A DNA stretch of 9,040 bases from an uncultured Clostridia bacterium (GCA_947629225.1 CANRCY010000053.1:1-9040); one strand, 5' to 3'; shown: positions 1-7,913, counted from the stretch's first letter. The notes: generated by a model not told the origin, from the sequence alone. Program-made: numbers and translations.

Positions 1-2211
1 GCGTTCTATCCCGCCTTCCTCGACGAGAGCGGCGCGGTGTACGACATCGACCTCACCGCGACTTACAACGACGCGGGTTGGGATTCCGCCGAGCGGGCGA
101 ACAAGGGCATTCAGATCGATTACAGAACGGCGACGTGGCTCGGGCTTCAGCTCTACTCTCAGGACAGCCGTCTGTATAAAGACGGGTTCTGGCTCAACGA
201 CGGCGGCGACAACTACATCGAACTCTCCGCTTGCCGCAGAGAGGACGGCTCCTACCATTGGTTTGTCCGCCAAGGCGAAGTGCAGAGCGGTTCGCCCAAG
301 TACGAATCCTTCGTTGTGTTCGACCCGTATGCGGGACTCGAACCCGGTTCGGCAGTCACGCAGTACGACGTTGTCTCCAACCAAGGCAACAATAACGTCT
401 ACGTTCAGCAGAAAGTTGCGGAAGGCTGGGACGAGGACAGCGTCGGTTATGAGATTTTCATGGCTTCCTTTGCCGACAGTGACGGTGACGGCATGGGAGA
501 TCTGAAAGGCATCACTTCCAAACTCGACTATCTCCAGAATCTCGGGGTAGACGTTTTGTGGCTCACGCCTTTCCAGCAGTCCAACTCTTACCATGGGTAT
601 GACATCCGCGACTACTTCACGGTCGATCCCCGCTTCGGCACCCTTGCCGACTACCGTGAACTCCTCACCGAGGCGCACAACCGCGGCATGAAGGTCCTCA
701 TGGACTTCGTGTACAACCATACCTCGACGGGCAACCCGTGGTTCATCAAGTCGCAGAAGCTCGTGAAGGAGACGGTGAAACTCGCGGACGGCAGCTACCG
801 CACGATCGACTACCGCAACTTCTACACGTGGCAGAACAGCGATTACACGCCGAAGGACGATCTTGAAAGGAAGCAGTGGTTCGAGGATCCCAACGGGTAC
901 TTCTACTACTCTTCGTTCAACAGCTCGATGCCCGAGCTCAACTTCGACTATCAGGCAGTGCGCGACGCCATTTTGGACGTTGCTCTCTATTGGATGAGCT
1001 TCGGGCTCGACGGGTTCCGTCTCGACGCCGTGAAGCACGCCTACATGGAGAACGAAAACCCCAACCATTCCGACAATATCATCAAAGATATTTCGGACGG
1101 CACGGCAGAACCCGGGGCGACGGCGGGCGACTATTCCACCGACTTCGGCAAGGCAGTCAACTTCTTCCTGGAGTTCAACGCCAAGCTCAAAGCAAGCTAT
1201 CCGAGCGCCTTCCTCGTCGGCGAAAACTTCAACGGCGACCCCATCAAGCTCGCACAGCTCTATCCCGGGCTTGACAGCCAATTCAACTTCACGTGGTATT
1301 ACGATACGACGGGCTCTCTCGGCACCGTTGCCGACCCCAATGTCGACCTTACGGCAGAAGTGCAGGACGGCGGCAGGGGACCCGGAGGTTTGCAGGTCGC
1401 AGAACAGATCCAATTCCAGTTTGCGGATAAGGCGATCGGCTCCTACTCGGCGGCTCTCTTCGACTTCTCGCTTTACCGCACCGACTACATCGACGGTATC
1501 TTCACTTCCAACCACGACGTAGAGCGCGCACGCGAACGTCTGCTCGTCGGCTGGGGCATTGACAAGGCGGACTGGGTCTCCCGCGCGGCAGATCCCACCT
1601 CCGACGAAGACTTCGAGCTTTCGGGCGAACTTGCCAAACTCTACGGCGCAATGTGCCTCTCCGTCCCCGGGATCACGTGGATCTACGGCGGCGACGAGAT
1701 CGGCATGTTCGGCAGAAAGACGCTCAACCCCGAGGGCGACGGCGCAGGGCATGAAGACAGATGGCTCCGCCAGCCCATGAAGTGGTCCAAGGAAAAGAGC
1801 GGAGACAGCGCCAACTGCGAGTACGAGATCGGCTTCAACAACTACGTCATGACGTGGGACGACAACAACAAGAAGCTCGACGGCGTAAAGGAACAGCAGG
1901 CGGACGAGGACTCCATCTATCAGGTCTATAAAGACATGATCGAAGTCCGTCACGCAAATCCCACGCTCGCCCGCGGCACGGTCACGAGCCATACCACCAA
2001 GTATTCGCAGGGCAAGGGCTATGCCGTGATGGTCTATGAGATCAAAGACGCAGACCACTCTTACCTCGTATACGTCAACGCAACGGATAAGACGATGAGC
2101 TGCAACTACAATCTCCCCTCGAGCGCACAGCAGATCTATTCCACTTCGGGAGAATGGGTAGACGGTTACAGCTGCCCCGCCCGCAGCTTTGTGCTCTACA
2201 AAGTGAAATAA
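1..2211 (+). CDS. Alpha-amylase family (GH13) glucan hydrolase, 5' end missing
   Basis: The reading frame is open from base 1, so the gene starts upstream; the GTG at 37 is only an internal codon. 736 residues are visible. The (beta/alpha)8 barrel begins near 445 with GYEIF and the loop DSDGDGMGDL. Family motifs follow in order: SYHGYD (586-603), region I DFVYNH (703-720), MPELN (928-942), region II GFRLDAVKH (1012-1038) with the nucleophile Asp at 1024-1026, region III FLVGENF with the acid/base Glu at 1222-1224, and region IV TSNHD with the transition-state Asp at 1516-1518. GGDEIGM and the QPMKW segment come next, then a beta-rich C-terminal domain ending FVLYKVK. All three catalytic residues are intact, so the enzyme is probably active on alpha-1,4-glucans. 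The MPELN motif and region II suggest the oligo-1,6-glucosidase/neopullulanase-like branch, but amylase, neopullulanase and glucosidase cannot be separated here. Bases 1-440 encode an extra, unrecognised N-terminal region. Export is inferred from the neighbours, as the N-terminus is not visible. Confidence 0.94.
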   Translation, partial: AFYPAFLDESGAVYDIDLTATYNDAGWDSAERANKGIQIDYRTATWLGLQLYSQDSRLYKDGFWLNDGGDNYIELSACRREDGSYHWFVRQGEVQSGSPKYESFVVFDPYAGLEPGSAVTQYDVVSNQGNNNVYVQQKVAEGWDEDSVGYEIFMASFADSDGDGMGDLKGITSKLDYLQNLGVDVLWLTPFQQSNSYHGYDIRDYFTVDPRFGTLADYRELLTEAHNRGMKVLMDFVYNHTSTGNPWFIKSQKLVKETVKLADGSYRTIDYRNFYTWQNSDYTPKDDLERKQWFEDPNGYFYYSSFNSSMPELNFDYQAVRDAILDVALYWMSFGLDGFRLDAVKHAYMENENPNHSDNIIKDISDGTAEPGATAGDYSTDFGKAVNFFLEFNAKLKASYPSAFLVGENFNGDPIKLAQLYPGLDSQFNFTWYYDTTGSLGTVADPNVDLTAEVQDGGRGPGGLQVAEQIQFQFADKAIGSYSAALFDFSLYRTDYIDGIFTSNHDVERARERLLVGWGIDKADWVSRAADPTSDEDFELSGELAKLYGAMCLSVPGITWIYGGDEIGMFGRKTLNPEGDGAGHEDRWLRQPMKWSKEKSGDSANCEYEIGFNNYVMTWDDNNKKLDGVKEQQADEDSIYQVYKDMIEVRHANPTLARGTVTSHTTKYSQGKGYAVMVYEIKDADHSYLVYVNATDKTMSCNYNLPSSAQQIYSTSGEWVDGYSCPARSFVLYKVK

Positions 2212-2216
2212 GGAGG
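2210..2216 (+). promoter_or_regulatory. Strong ribosome binding site for the secreted InlB-like protein
   Basis: AAGGAGG overlaps the amylase stop codon (TAA, 2209-2211) and lies 8 bases before the ATG at 2225. This fixes that start. The 13-base gap leaves no room for a promoter, so the two genes are co-transcribed. Confidence 0.85.
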
Positions 2217-2224
2217 AAAAGGAC

Positions 2225-3211
2225 ATGAAAAAATCGTTGAAAATTCTTTCTTTGACGCTCGCGCTTTCCTTGACCGTCGGCGTGACGGCGGGCATGACGG
2301 TGATGGCTTCGGCTTCCCCCGCGCCCGATAAAACTTCTCCCGCGGCGTCGCCCGCGCCCGTTGCCGAAACGGCGGCGCAGGTCTATCTCGTTCCCGGGGT
2401 CGGGAATTCCCTCAGCGGAACTCCTCTTACGGCAGAAGAGACCGCCGCACTCCACATGGAGGGCGAAGTGTTCAAGGCGGGCGAAGCGGGAAGCGGACTT
2501 CCCACGCCCACGACGACGAAGACGGACAGAACAAACAATCCGTTCGTCTTTAACGGCTGGTGGACGATCGTCGACGCAACGGTCACCTATTTCGAAACGG
2601 TGCCCGCCGTCACGGAGACGACATACCTGTATGCCGATTTCCGCGCCTCTCTCTCGCAGCACAGCGATCCCGTTGCGCCCGCGGGCGGTACGGCGACCTC
2701 AACGCCCGAAAACTACATGCGCGTCGTGCGCGCCGAGACGGGCGAAGTGGAACTCATTCCCCTGCGCGTCTCGGGGACGGACGTCTCCAACGCCGAAAAA
2801 GCGGGTCACAGCGGTCCCGTGCAGTGGTATAACGAATGGTTCGTCTTGCAGCCGGGCGACGTGGTGAGCTATTGGTTCTCGGGGCTCTACGGCTCCACGC
2901 CCATGTACGGTCCCCGTCCTCGTCACACGCCCCAGTCCTGCGACATTCTGCTCAATGCGAGCGGCCAATACGGACAGACGGGTCAGTACATGCAATTCTA
3001 TAACGACGACGCCACACTCCTCGACGACTATAACCAGTCGAGAAAGTACTTCACGGCGAACAGCCGCGGCGAAGCCCCTGCGCTCTCCTATACGGGTCCG
3101 ATGGCAACGCAGGCGTACATCTTCCGTATCTACATCCAGTTCTACGATGAGGGCGGACACATGACCCTCTACATGGAAAATCTCAGTTTGAAATTGGGGG
3201 TTGAAGCATGA
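2225..3211 (+). CDS. Secreted protein with a divergent InlB-like module, function unknown
   Basis: 328 residues. The N-terminus is a Sec signal peptide: KK charges, a hydrophobic core, and an ASA site at residues 28-30 with likely cleavage after Ala30. It has no lipobox Cys, so the product is probably released or held non-covalently. Residues 31-52 form a Pro/Ala/Ser-rich linker. Residues about 53-139 resemble an InlB/Listeria-Bacteroides beta-grasp repeat: FNGWWT at 109-114, then TVTYFE, then TTYLYADF at 132-139. This matches the GGWY...TTIYAKW pattern of the next protein, but the usual NGG opening is missing. Residues 140-328 are rich in aromatic residues and predicted beta strands, with WYNEWF near the middle and MTLYMENLSLKL near the end. 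They could be a carbohydrate-binding-like sandwich, which is a guess from composition. No catalytic motif, sortase signal or dockerin is visible. The stop overlaps the next ATG by four bases, which implies translational coupling. I do not recognise the family as a whole. Confidence 0.85.
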   Translation: MKKSLKILSLTLALSLTVGVTAGMTVMASASPAPDKTSPAASPAPVAETAAQVYLVPGVGNSLSGTPLTAEETAALHMEGEVFKAGEAGSGLPTPTTTKTDRTNNPFVFNGWWTIVDATVTYFETVPAVTETTYLYADFRASLSQHSDPVAPAGGTATSTPENYMRVVRAETGEVELIPLRVSGTDVSNAEKAGHSGPVQWYNEWFVLQPGDVVSYWFSGLYGSTPMYGPRPRHTPQSCDILLNASGQYGQTGQYMQFYNDDATLLDDYNQSRKYFTANSRGEAPALSYTGPMATQAYIFRIYIQFYDEGGHMTLYMENLSLKLGVEA

Positions 3212-6200
3212 AAAAGACAAAGAAAATTTTCTTATCCGTTTTGACGGCAAGTTGTCTCACTGCGGCGGCGTTCGGATTTGCCGCCTGCGGCGAGAAAACA
3301 AACAATGAGCCCGAAGCCCCTCAAACGTCCGAGGAATCTGTCGTCTATACCGTTACGTTTGAAACGAACGGCGGTACGCTTCTCCCCGAACAGGGCGCGG
3401 AAGCGGGCGACAAAGCCGTCCGCCCCGGCGATCCCAAAAAGGCGGGATTCACCTTCGGCGGGTGGTACGCGAATGCCGCCTGCACAACGGAGTTCAACTT
3501 CGAAAGCGGGATTACGGGCGATACCACGATCTACGCCAAGTGGAACGCGGCTCCCACGACGGACGCGGAATATTTCCGCCTCACGCAGGAAGAGGGCGGT
3601 TGGTCGGTCGCGGCAATGCCCGGCAAACTCATGCCCGCAGACGTCGTGATTCCTTCCGAGATCGACGGCAAGACCATAACTTCCGTCGCGGTCAGCGGCT
3701 TCGAAGATGTGGGCAATGTACATAGCGTCACCCTGCCCGATACCGTCACGACGATCGGACAGCGCGCATTCCGTAATTGCTCCGACCTCGAAGTCGTCCT
3801 CGGCGGCGCGAACGTCGAGATGATCGATTCCGACGCCTTCGACAACACCGTTTGGGACAACAATCTTCCCGCGGGCGAAGTGTACCTCGGCAAAACGCTG
3901 TATAAGTACGCAAGTTCCATCTTCGTAGAGACGGCGATCGAAGTCAAAGAGGGGACGCTCGGCATCGCTTCGGGCGCGTTCCTCGACCAGCCCAACCTCA
4001 TCGGGATCACCCTTCCCGAAGGATTGAAGTACATCGGCTCCTATGCCTTCGGCGCAGACAGCGCGGAAAACGGCAACGGCATTTCGGAAGTTATCATTCC
4101 CGACAGCGTGGTCGAAGTAGGGGCGGCGGCGTTCCGCTATGCTCCCATCGAAACGCTCATCATCGGCAAGGGCGTGGAATACATCGGCGCGAAGGCGTTT
4201 GCGGATACGACCGTTACATATCTTGAATACAACGCCGCAAACGGCGTGATCGCCGATGCAACGTTCAGCGGAATGACCGCTCCCGCCACCGTTACGATCT
4301 CGGACGAAGTAAAGACGTTCCCCGAGAACATTGTAAAGGGTTGGGAAGGCATCGTCTCCCTTGACCTCGGCACGGGTATCACGGTGATCCCCGCGGGTGC
4401 GCTCGACGGACATGCGGCTCTTTCCGAAGTCAAATTCGGCAGCCTCACCCGTATCGGCAGCAATGCGTTCCGCGGCACGGGCATCAAGGAAGTCACTCTT
4501 CCCGCGAGCCTTACCTATGCGGGCAATTCCGCTTTTGCAAATTGCAAAAATCTGCAAACGGTAACGGTAAATGCAGAGCACGTGGGTATTTCGGGCAAGA
4601 CCTTCCCCATTTTCGAGGGCTGCTCTTCGCTCACGACGGTGAACTTCGGCGCAACTGTGCGTGAAATTCCCGATTACTTCCTCTATCGGGCAAATTCGCT
4701 CACGACCCTCGGCTTTGAAAGAGGCGTGGAAAGGATCGGCATGTACGCCTTCTACGGCACTTCCGTTTCGGGCAAGCTCGTCCTTCCCGAAGGGCTCAAA
4801 GTCGTAGGCGATCACGCCTTCGACGCAGGGACTGACGCAGACAACACCTCGTTCGGCACGGCTCCCGTTGCAAGATTGCAGGGGCTCGTCGTTCCCTCCA
4901 CCTTGGAAGAGGCGGGAAGCATGGCGTTCGCCAACAACCTTGCGCTCAACTATCTCGCATGGAACGCCGCCAACGTGACGACGACCGTTTATAACGTTCC
5001 CGGCGTCAGAATCAAAGATACCTTTGCGCCCATCTTCTCGGGCTGCAAAGCGCTCGCTTACGTGAATATCGGCGATACCGTCCAGTCCCTTCCCGAACAG
5101 TTCATCATGGGTTGCGACGAGGTAAAGGAAGTCGATATCAAGAAGGTCGCAACGATCGGCAAAGAGGCATTCTACGGCTGCACTTCGCTTAAAAGCCTCG
5201 GCTCGAACAACGGCGCGAACATCGCCACCCTCGGGCAGGACGCTCTGACGGGCACCGCTTGGCTCTCCAACACCATGGCGGCGGCAGTCAATAAGGAATA
5301 CTACATCGGCAAAGTGCTTGCGGGCTTCTCGGGGACCATGCCCGAAAATTACACGCTTACGGTCGATGCGCATGCCGTTGTCGCCATTGCGGACGGCGCG
5401 TTCAAGGGTCAGAAGAACCTCACCAAGATCACGCTCTCCAATTACTCCAGCAACAACACGCTCACGACCATTGGCGTTAGCGCGTTCGAGGGCTGCACGG
5501 GCATCACTTCCTTCTCGACGGTGACCAAACTCACGACCATCGGCGACCGCGCCTTCTACGGCTGCACGGGTCTCACCACCGTTTCCCTCTCGTACGTCGA
5601 GACGATCGGTGACAGCGCGTTCGAAGGCTGCACCAAACTGTTTGCAGATGCAGACTTCACCATTCCCGCCACCGTCGTCACGATCGGCAACAAGGCATTT
5701 TACAGCTGCAAAATTAAGGACCACGCCCTCAAAGTTGCGGCAAACGGCAAGCTCAAGAGCATTGGCGACCAAGCGTTTTACAGCATTCAGGCAACGACCG
5801 TCGACCTCGGGAACTGCGAATATCTCGGCGATCTGTGGCTCGGCTACTTCAACAGGACGATAACGAGCTTCAAAGCGCCCGCCCTCGTGCACGCCGGCAA
5901 TTATGCGCTTGCGATCACGACCCCCGAGGCGGTGGAAGAATTCGAGTTCACCAATGTGGAATACCTCGGCGAGCATTGCATCGACGGTTGGACGCGCACC
6001 GACTACGACTTCCCCAAGCTCAAAGAAATGGGGCTCGGGATGTTCGGTTCCTATCTTTCCTACGGAACGCACGGTTCGGGCGATGAGAATGTGCAGAGCG
6101 TACATATCGGCGGCGAACTCGAAGAGATCCCCGATCAGACCTTCTATCGCACGACCAACCTCAAGACGGTCACCCTCGATCACCCCGAAGCGCTCAAAAA

Positions 6201-7839
6201 GGTCGGCATGTATGCCTTCCAGGAATCGGGCGTCGAGACCATCGACATTTCCCACGTCACCTATTTCGCCGACTACGCGTTCACCAAGAGCAAGATCAAG
6301 TTGAACGACTTTGCGTTCGATGAAAACGTCGAAAACATCGGCAACTACGCCTTCCAGGCTTGCTCGAACATCACGGGTTCTCTCACCATCCGCGGCAAGC
6401 TCGACGGCATCGCGACCTACGCATTTGAAGATATTCCCTTCACCAAACTCACGGTCGGCGGGAGCATCAAATCCATCGGTCAGCGCGCATTCGCCGGGAG
6501 CGTTGGTTACGCCTCCGAGGTCGTCCTCGAAGAGGGCGTGGAGAACATCGACGGGCTTGCATTCTACAACAAAAAGGGCGAAACCGTGAATCTTCCCACC
6601 ACGATCGTCACAGTGGGCGGCTATACGAGCAACGTCTCCGGCACGGGGCTCACGGGCTTTGCGGTCATCAAGCTCGCAGGCTACATCGAACCCACCGACC
6701 TTACGGCGACTGTTGCTCCCTTCTCGCAGAGCTGTTTCATCGTCTGCGACAGCGACGAGACCGTTGCACAGATCAAACTCGCTCCCGTTTGGGACGCCTT
6801 CAAAGACCGTGCGTACGGACCTTCCGACATCGTAAGCCAAGAATGGATCGTGGACGCGGACGGCGTTGCGCTCAAATACCTCGGCGATAAGAAGAACGTC
6901 AATATTCCCGCCGAAGTCAAGAGCATTTCGAGCATCTCCGCCATTCTCGGCACGCAGTTAGCCGACTTCACGGCAGAGGGGATCAAATTCACCGCTGCCG
7001 CAGGTTCGGGGCTCAAATACGAGAACGGCATGCTCACCTCTGCGGACGGAAAGACCCTCTACTTCTACAACGGCACGAGCGACACCGTGAACAACTCCAC
7101 GGTCATCTCCGTCGGCAACTATGCGTTCTATGGCAACAAGGTCGCAAAGACGGTCACCCTCCCGAATGCGGAGAGCATCGGCACCTATTCCTTCCGCGAA
7201 TGCGCGGTGGAGACTGCGAACCTTGCGAAGGCGACCACGGTCGCAAGTTACGCCTTCTACAACGCGTCGAAATTGCAGACCGTTACCCTCGGCGGAATCA
7301 CCGCGGTCGAAGATTACACCTTCTACGGCTGCGTCGCACTCACGGGAATCGCGCTTCCTTCCGCGACCGAAGTTAAGCAACACGCCTTCGACGGGTGCAA
7401 GCTGCTTGCCACGGTCACGGGCTCGAATATCGTCACCGTCGGGAATTACGGCTTCGCCAACTGCAATGCGCTCGCTTCCTTCGATTTCGGCAAAGTGGAG
7501 ACGGTCGGTTTATATGCGTTCACATATAACGCATTCACCGAGATCAACCTGCCGAAGATCAAGACGGTCGGCTCCTATGCGTTCCGTTATCACACCGCTT
7601 TGACGAAGGTCACGATCGGTGCGGACTGCACGAGCCTCGGCTCCTACGCCTTTGCCGACGCGACGAACAACAACTTCACCGTCACCGTGAATGCGACCAC
7701 GCCTCCCACGGGGTCGAATGTATTCGGCACGGCGGCGCAATTTGCGGGCACGATCAAAGTGCCGAGCGCGCAGCTCGAAGCCTACAAAGCGGCAACCGGT
7801 TGGTCGACATACGCCGACAAGATTGTTGCGGCAGACTGA
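3208..7839 (+). CDS. Giant BspA-type leucine-rich repeat surface lipoprotein with an InlB repeat
   Basis: 1543 residues. The signal peptide ends in a lipobox, GFAAC, with the acylated Cys at residue 27 (3286-3288), so the protein is membrane-anchored and faces outward. An InlB B-repeat follows at residues about 47-112, with TVTFETNGG, FGGWY and TTIYAKW. From about residue 118 the protein is an array of LRR_5 (BspA/TpLRR) units of about 23 residues, of the form IGxxAFxxCxxLxxVxLP. I count about 45-48, many degenerate. The array breaks at about 1150-1290 around a cap-like element (1176-1203), then resumes and ends in a cap (VPSAQLEAYKAATGW at 1518-1532, then YADKI). Proteins of this class act as adhesins or ligand-binding scaffolds in bacteria and protists. 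Its place between an amylase and a sugar-binding protein suggests binding of glucan or enzyme, which is inference. The ATG overlaps the upstream stop (ATGA). Only a GGGGG stretch (3196-3200) serves as a ribosome site, so coupled translation is likely. Confidence 0.93.
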   Translation: MKKTKKIFLSVLTASCLTAAAFGFAACGEKTNNEPEAPQTSEESVVYTVTFETNGGTLLPEQGAEAGDKAVRPGDPKKAGFTFGGWYANAACTTEFNFESGITGDTTIYAKWNAAPTTDAEYFRLTQEEGGWSVAAMPGKLMPADVVIPSEIDGKTITSVAVSGFEDVGNVHSVTLPDTVTTIGQRAFRNCSDLEVVLGGANVEMIDSDAFDNTVWDNNLPAGEVYLGKTLYKYASSIFVETAIEVKEGTLGIASGAFLDQPNLIGITLPEGLKYIGSYAFGADSAENGNGISEVIIPDSVVEVGAAAFRYAPIETLIIGKGVEYIGAKAFADTTVTYLEYNAANGVIADATFSGMTAPATVTISDEVKTFPENIVKGWEGIVSLDLGTGITVIPAGALDGHAALSEVKFGSLTRIGSNAFRGTGIKEVTLPASLTYAGNSAFANCKNLQTVTVNAEHVGISGKTFPIFEGCSSLTTVNFGATVREIPDYFLYRANSLTTLGFERGVERIGMYAFYGTSVSGKLVLPEGLKVVGDHAFDAGTDADNTSFGTAPVARLQGLVVPSTLEEAGSMAFANNLALNYLAWNAANVTTTVYNVPGVRIKDTFAPIFSGCKALAYVNIGDTVQSLPEQFIMGCDEVKEVDIKKVATIGKEAFYGCTSLKSLGSNNGANIATLGQDALTGTAWLSNTMAAAVNKEYYIGKVLAGFSGTMPENYTLTVDAHAVVAIADGAFKGQKNLTKITLSNYSSNNTLTTIGVSAFEGCTGITSFSTVTKLTTIGDRAFYGCTGLTTVSLSYVETIGDSAFEGCTKLFADADFTIPATVVTIGNKAFYSCKIKDHALKVAANGKLKSIGDQAFYSIQATTVDLGNCEYLGDLWLGYFNRTITSFKAPALVHAGNYALAITTPEAVEEFEFTNVEYLGEHCIDGWTRTDYDFPKLKEMGLGMFGSYLSYGTHGSGDENVQSVHIGGELEEIPDQTFYRTTNLKTVTLDHPEALKKVGMYAFQESGVETIDISHVTYFADYAFTKSKIKLNDFAFDENVENIGNYAFQACSNITGSLTIRGKLDGIATYAFEDIPFTKLTVGGSIKSIGQRAFAGSVGYASEVVLEEGVENIDGLAFYNKKGETVNLPTTIVTVGGYTSNVSGTGLTGFAVIKLAGYIEPTDLTATVAPFSQSCFIVCDSDETVAQIKLAPVWDAFKDRAYGPSDIVSQEWIVDADGVALKYLGDKKNVNIPAEVKSISSISAILGTQLADFTAEGIKFTAAAGSGLKYENGMLTSADGKTLYFYNGTSDTVNNSTVISVGNYAFYGNKVAKTVTLPNAESIGTYSFRECAVETANLAKATTVASYAFYNASKLQTVTLGGITAVEDYTFYGCVALTGIALPSATEVKQHAFDGCKLLATVTGSNIVTVGNYGFANCNALASFDFGKVETVGLYAFTYNAFTEINLPKIKTVGSYAFRYHTALTKVTIGADCTSLGSYAFADATNNNFTVTVNATTPPTGSNVFGTAAQFAGTIKVPSAQLEAYKAATGWSTYADKIVAAD
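3346..3543 (+). other. InlB B-repeat (Listeria-Bacteroides beta-grasp) domain
   Basis: Residues about 47-112 of the large lipoprotein. They open YTVTFETNGG, continue with KKAGFTFGGWY, and close GDTTIYAKWN, which is the canonical order of this domain. It sits directly after a short Glu/Pro/Ser linker from the lipidated Cys, so it forms a membrane-proximal stalk. In other surface proteins this fold is usually a spacer or protein-binding module. The preceding gene carries a divergent version. Confidence 0.9.
3640..7695 (+). repeat. Coding array of about 45 BspA-type LRR_5 units in two blocks
   Basis: The period is about 22-23 codons and each unit centres on the [IV]GxxAF motif. The best-conserved run is 5461-5670. 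There CTCACGACCAT recurs at 5461 and 5530, exactly 69 bases apart, and the next ATCGG follows 66 bases after its counterpart (5539 to 5605). Block 1 runs to about 6660 and block 2 from about 6840 to 7695. Most units differ by many substitutions, so the array is old rather than recently expanded. The middle run is the most similar at DNA level and the likeliest place for slippage or recombination. Confidence 0.88.
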
Positions 7840-7842
7840 TAT

Positions 7843-7899
7843 TTCCTCCCCAAACCCACCCTCTTCCGCGCTCTTTGCGGAAGAGGCGGGGCGGAGGAA
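7843..7899 (+). terminator. Intergenic hairpin: attenuator or mRNA-stabilising stem without a U-tract
   Basis: The core is a perfect 10-bp stem, CCTCTTCCGC (7860-7869) with GCGGAAGAGG (7877-7886), and a 7-base loop. Outer arms extend it: CCC (7855-7857) with GGG (7888-7890), and TTCCTCC (7843-7849) with GGAGGAA (7893-7899). No T-run follows the stem; the next bases are GTTCTCAAAAGG. It is therefore a poor match to an intrinsic terminator. A partial terminator, or a processing or stability element that sets the binding-protein transcript level apart from the upstream genes, fits as well. The outer right arm contains a decoy GGAGG that the stem would sequester. Confidence 0.5.
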
Positions 7900-7906
7900 G
7901 TTCTCA

Positions 7907-7913
7907 AAAGGAG
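7907..7913 (+). promoter_or_regulatory. Ribosome binding site of the sugar-binding lipoprotein
   Basis: AAAGGAG lies 7 bases before the ATG at 7921 and just outside the intergenic hairpin, so it stays accessible when the stem forms. No convincing -35/-10 pair is visible in the 81-base gap, so this gene probably relies on read-through from upstream. Confidence 0.8.

Noticed and set aside
37..2211. GTG at 37 as the true start of the amylase
   Set aside because: The frame is open upstream to base 1, no ribosome site precedes 37, and no signal peptide follows. The sequence on either side reads as one continuous domain.
3232..6840. Long open frame on the minus strand (about 1,200 codons) opposite the LRR gene
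   Set aside because: It is codon-aligned with the real gene and stays open only because the gene avoids TTA, CTA and TCA. Its product is a mirror of the LRR period, rich in Arg/Asp/Glu, with no signal peptide or recognisable domain, and it begins at TTG.
3640..7695. CRISPR-like or tandem DNA repeat array
   Set aside because: The period is a multiple of codons, units diverge at third positions, and the reading frame is intact throughout. These are protein-level LRR repeats.
2225..7839. Cellulosome- or amylosome-style dockerin, or an LPXTG sortase anchor, on the surface proteins
   Set aside because: Neither C-terminus shows paired Ca-binding dockerin loops, an LPXTG motif or a hydrophobic tail. 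The LRR protein is anchored by its N-terminal lipid instead.
7843..7899. Classical rho-independent terminator
   Set aside because: The stem is strong but no T-run follows it. The call is kept only as a possible attenuator or stability element.
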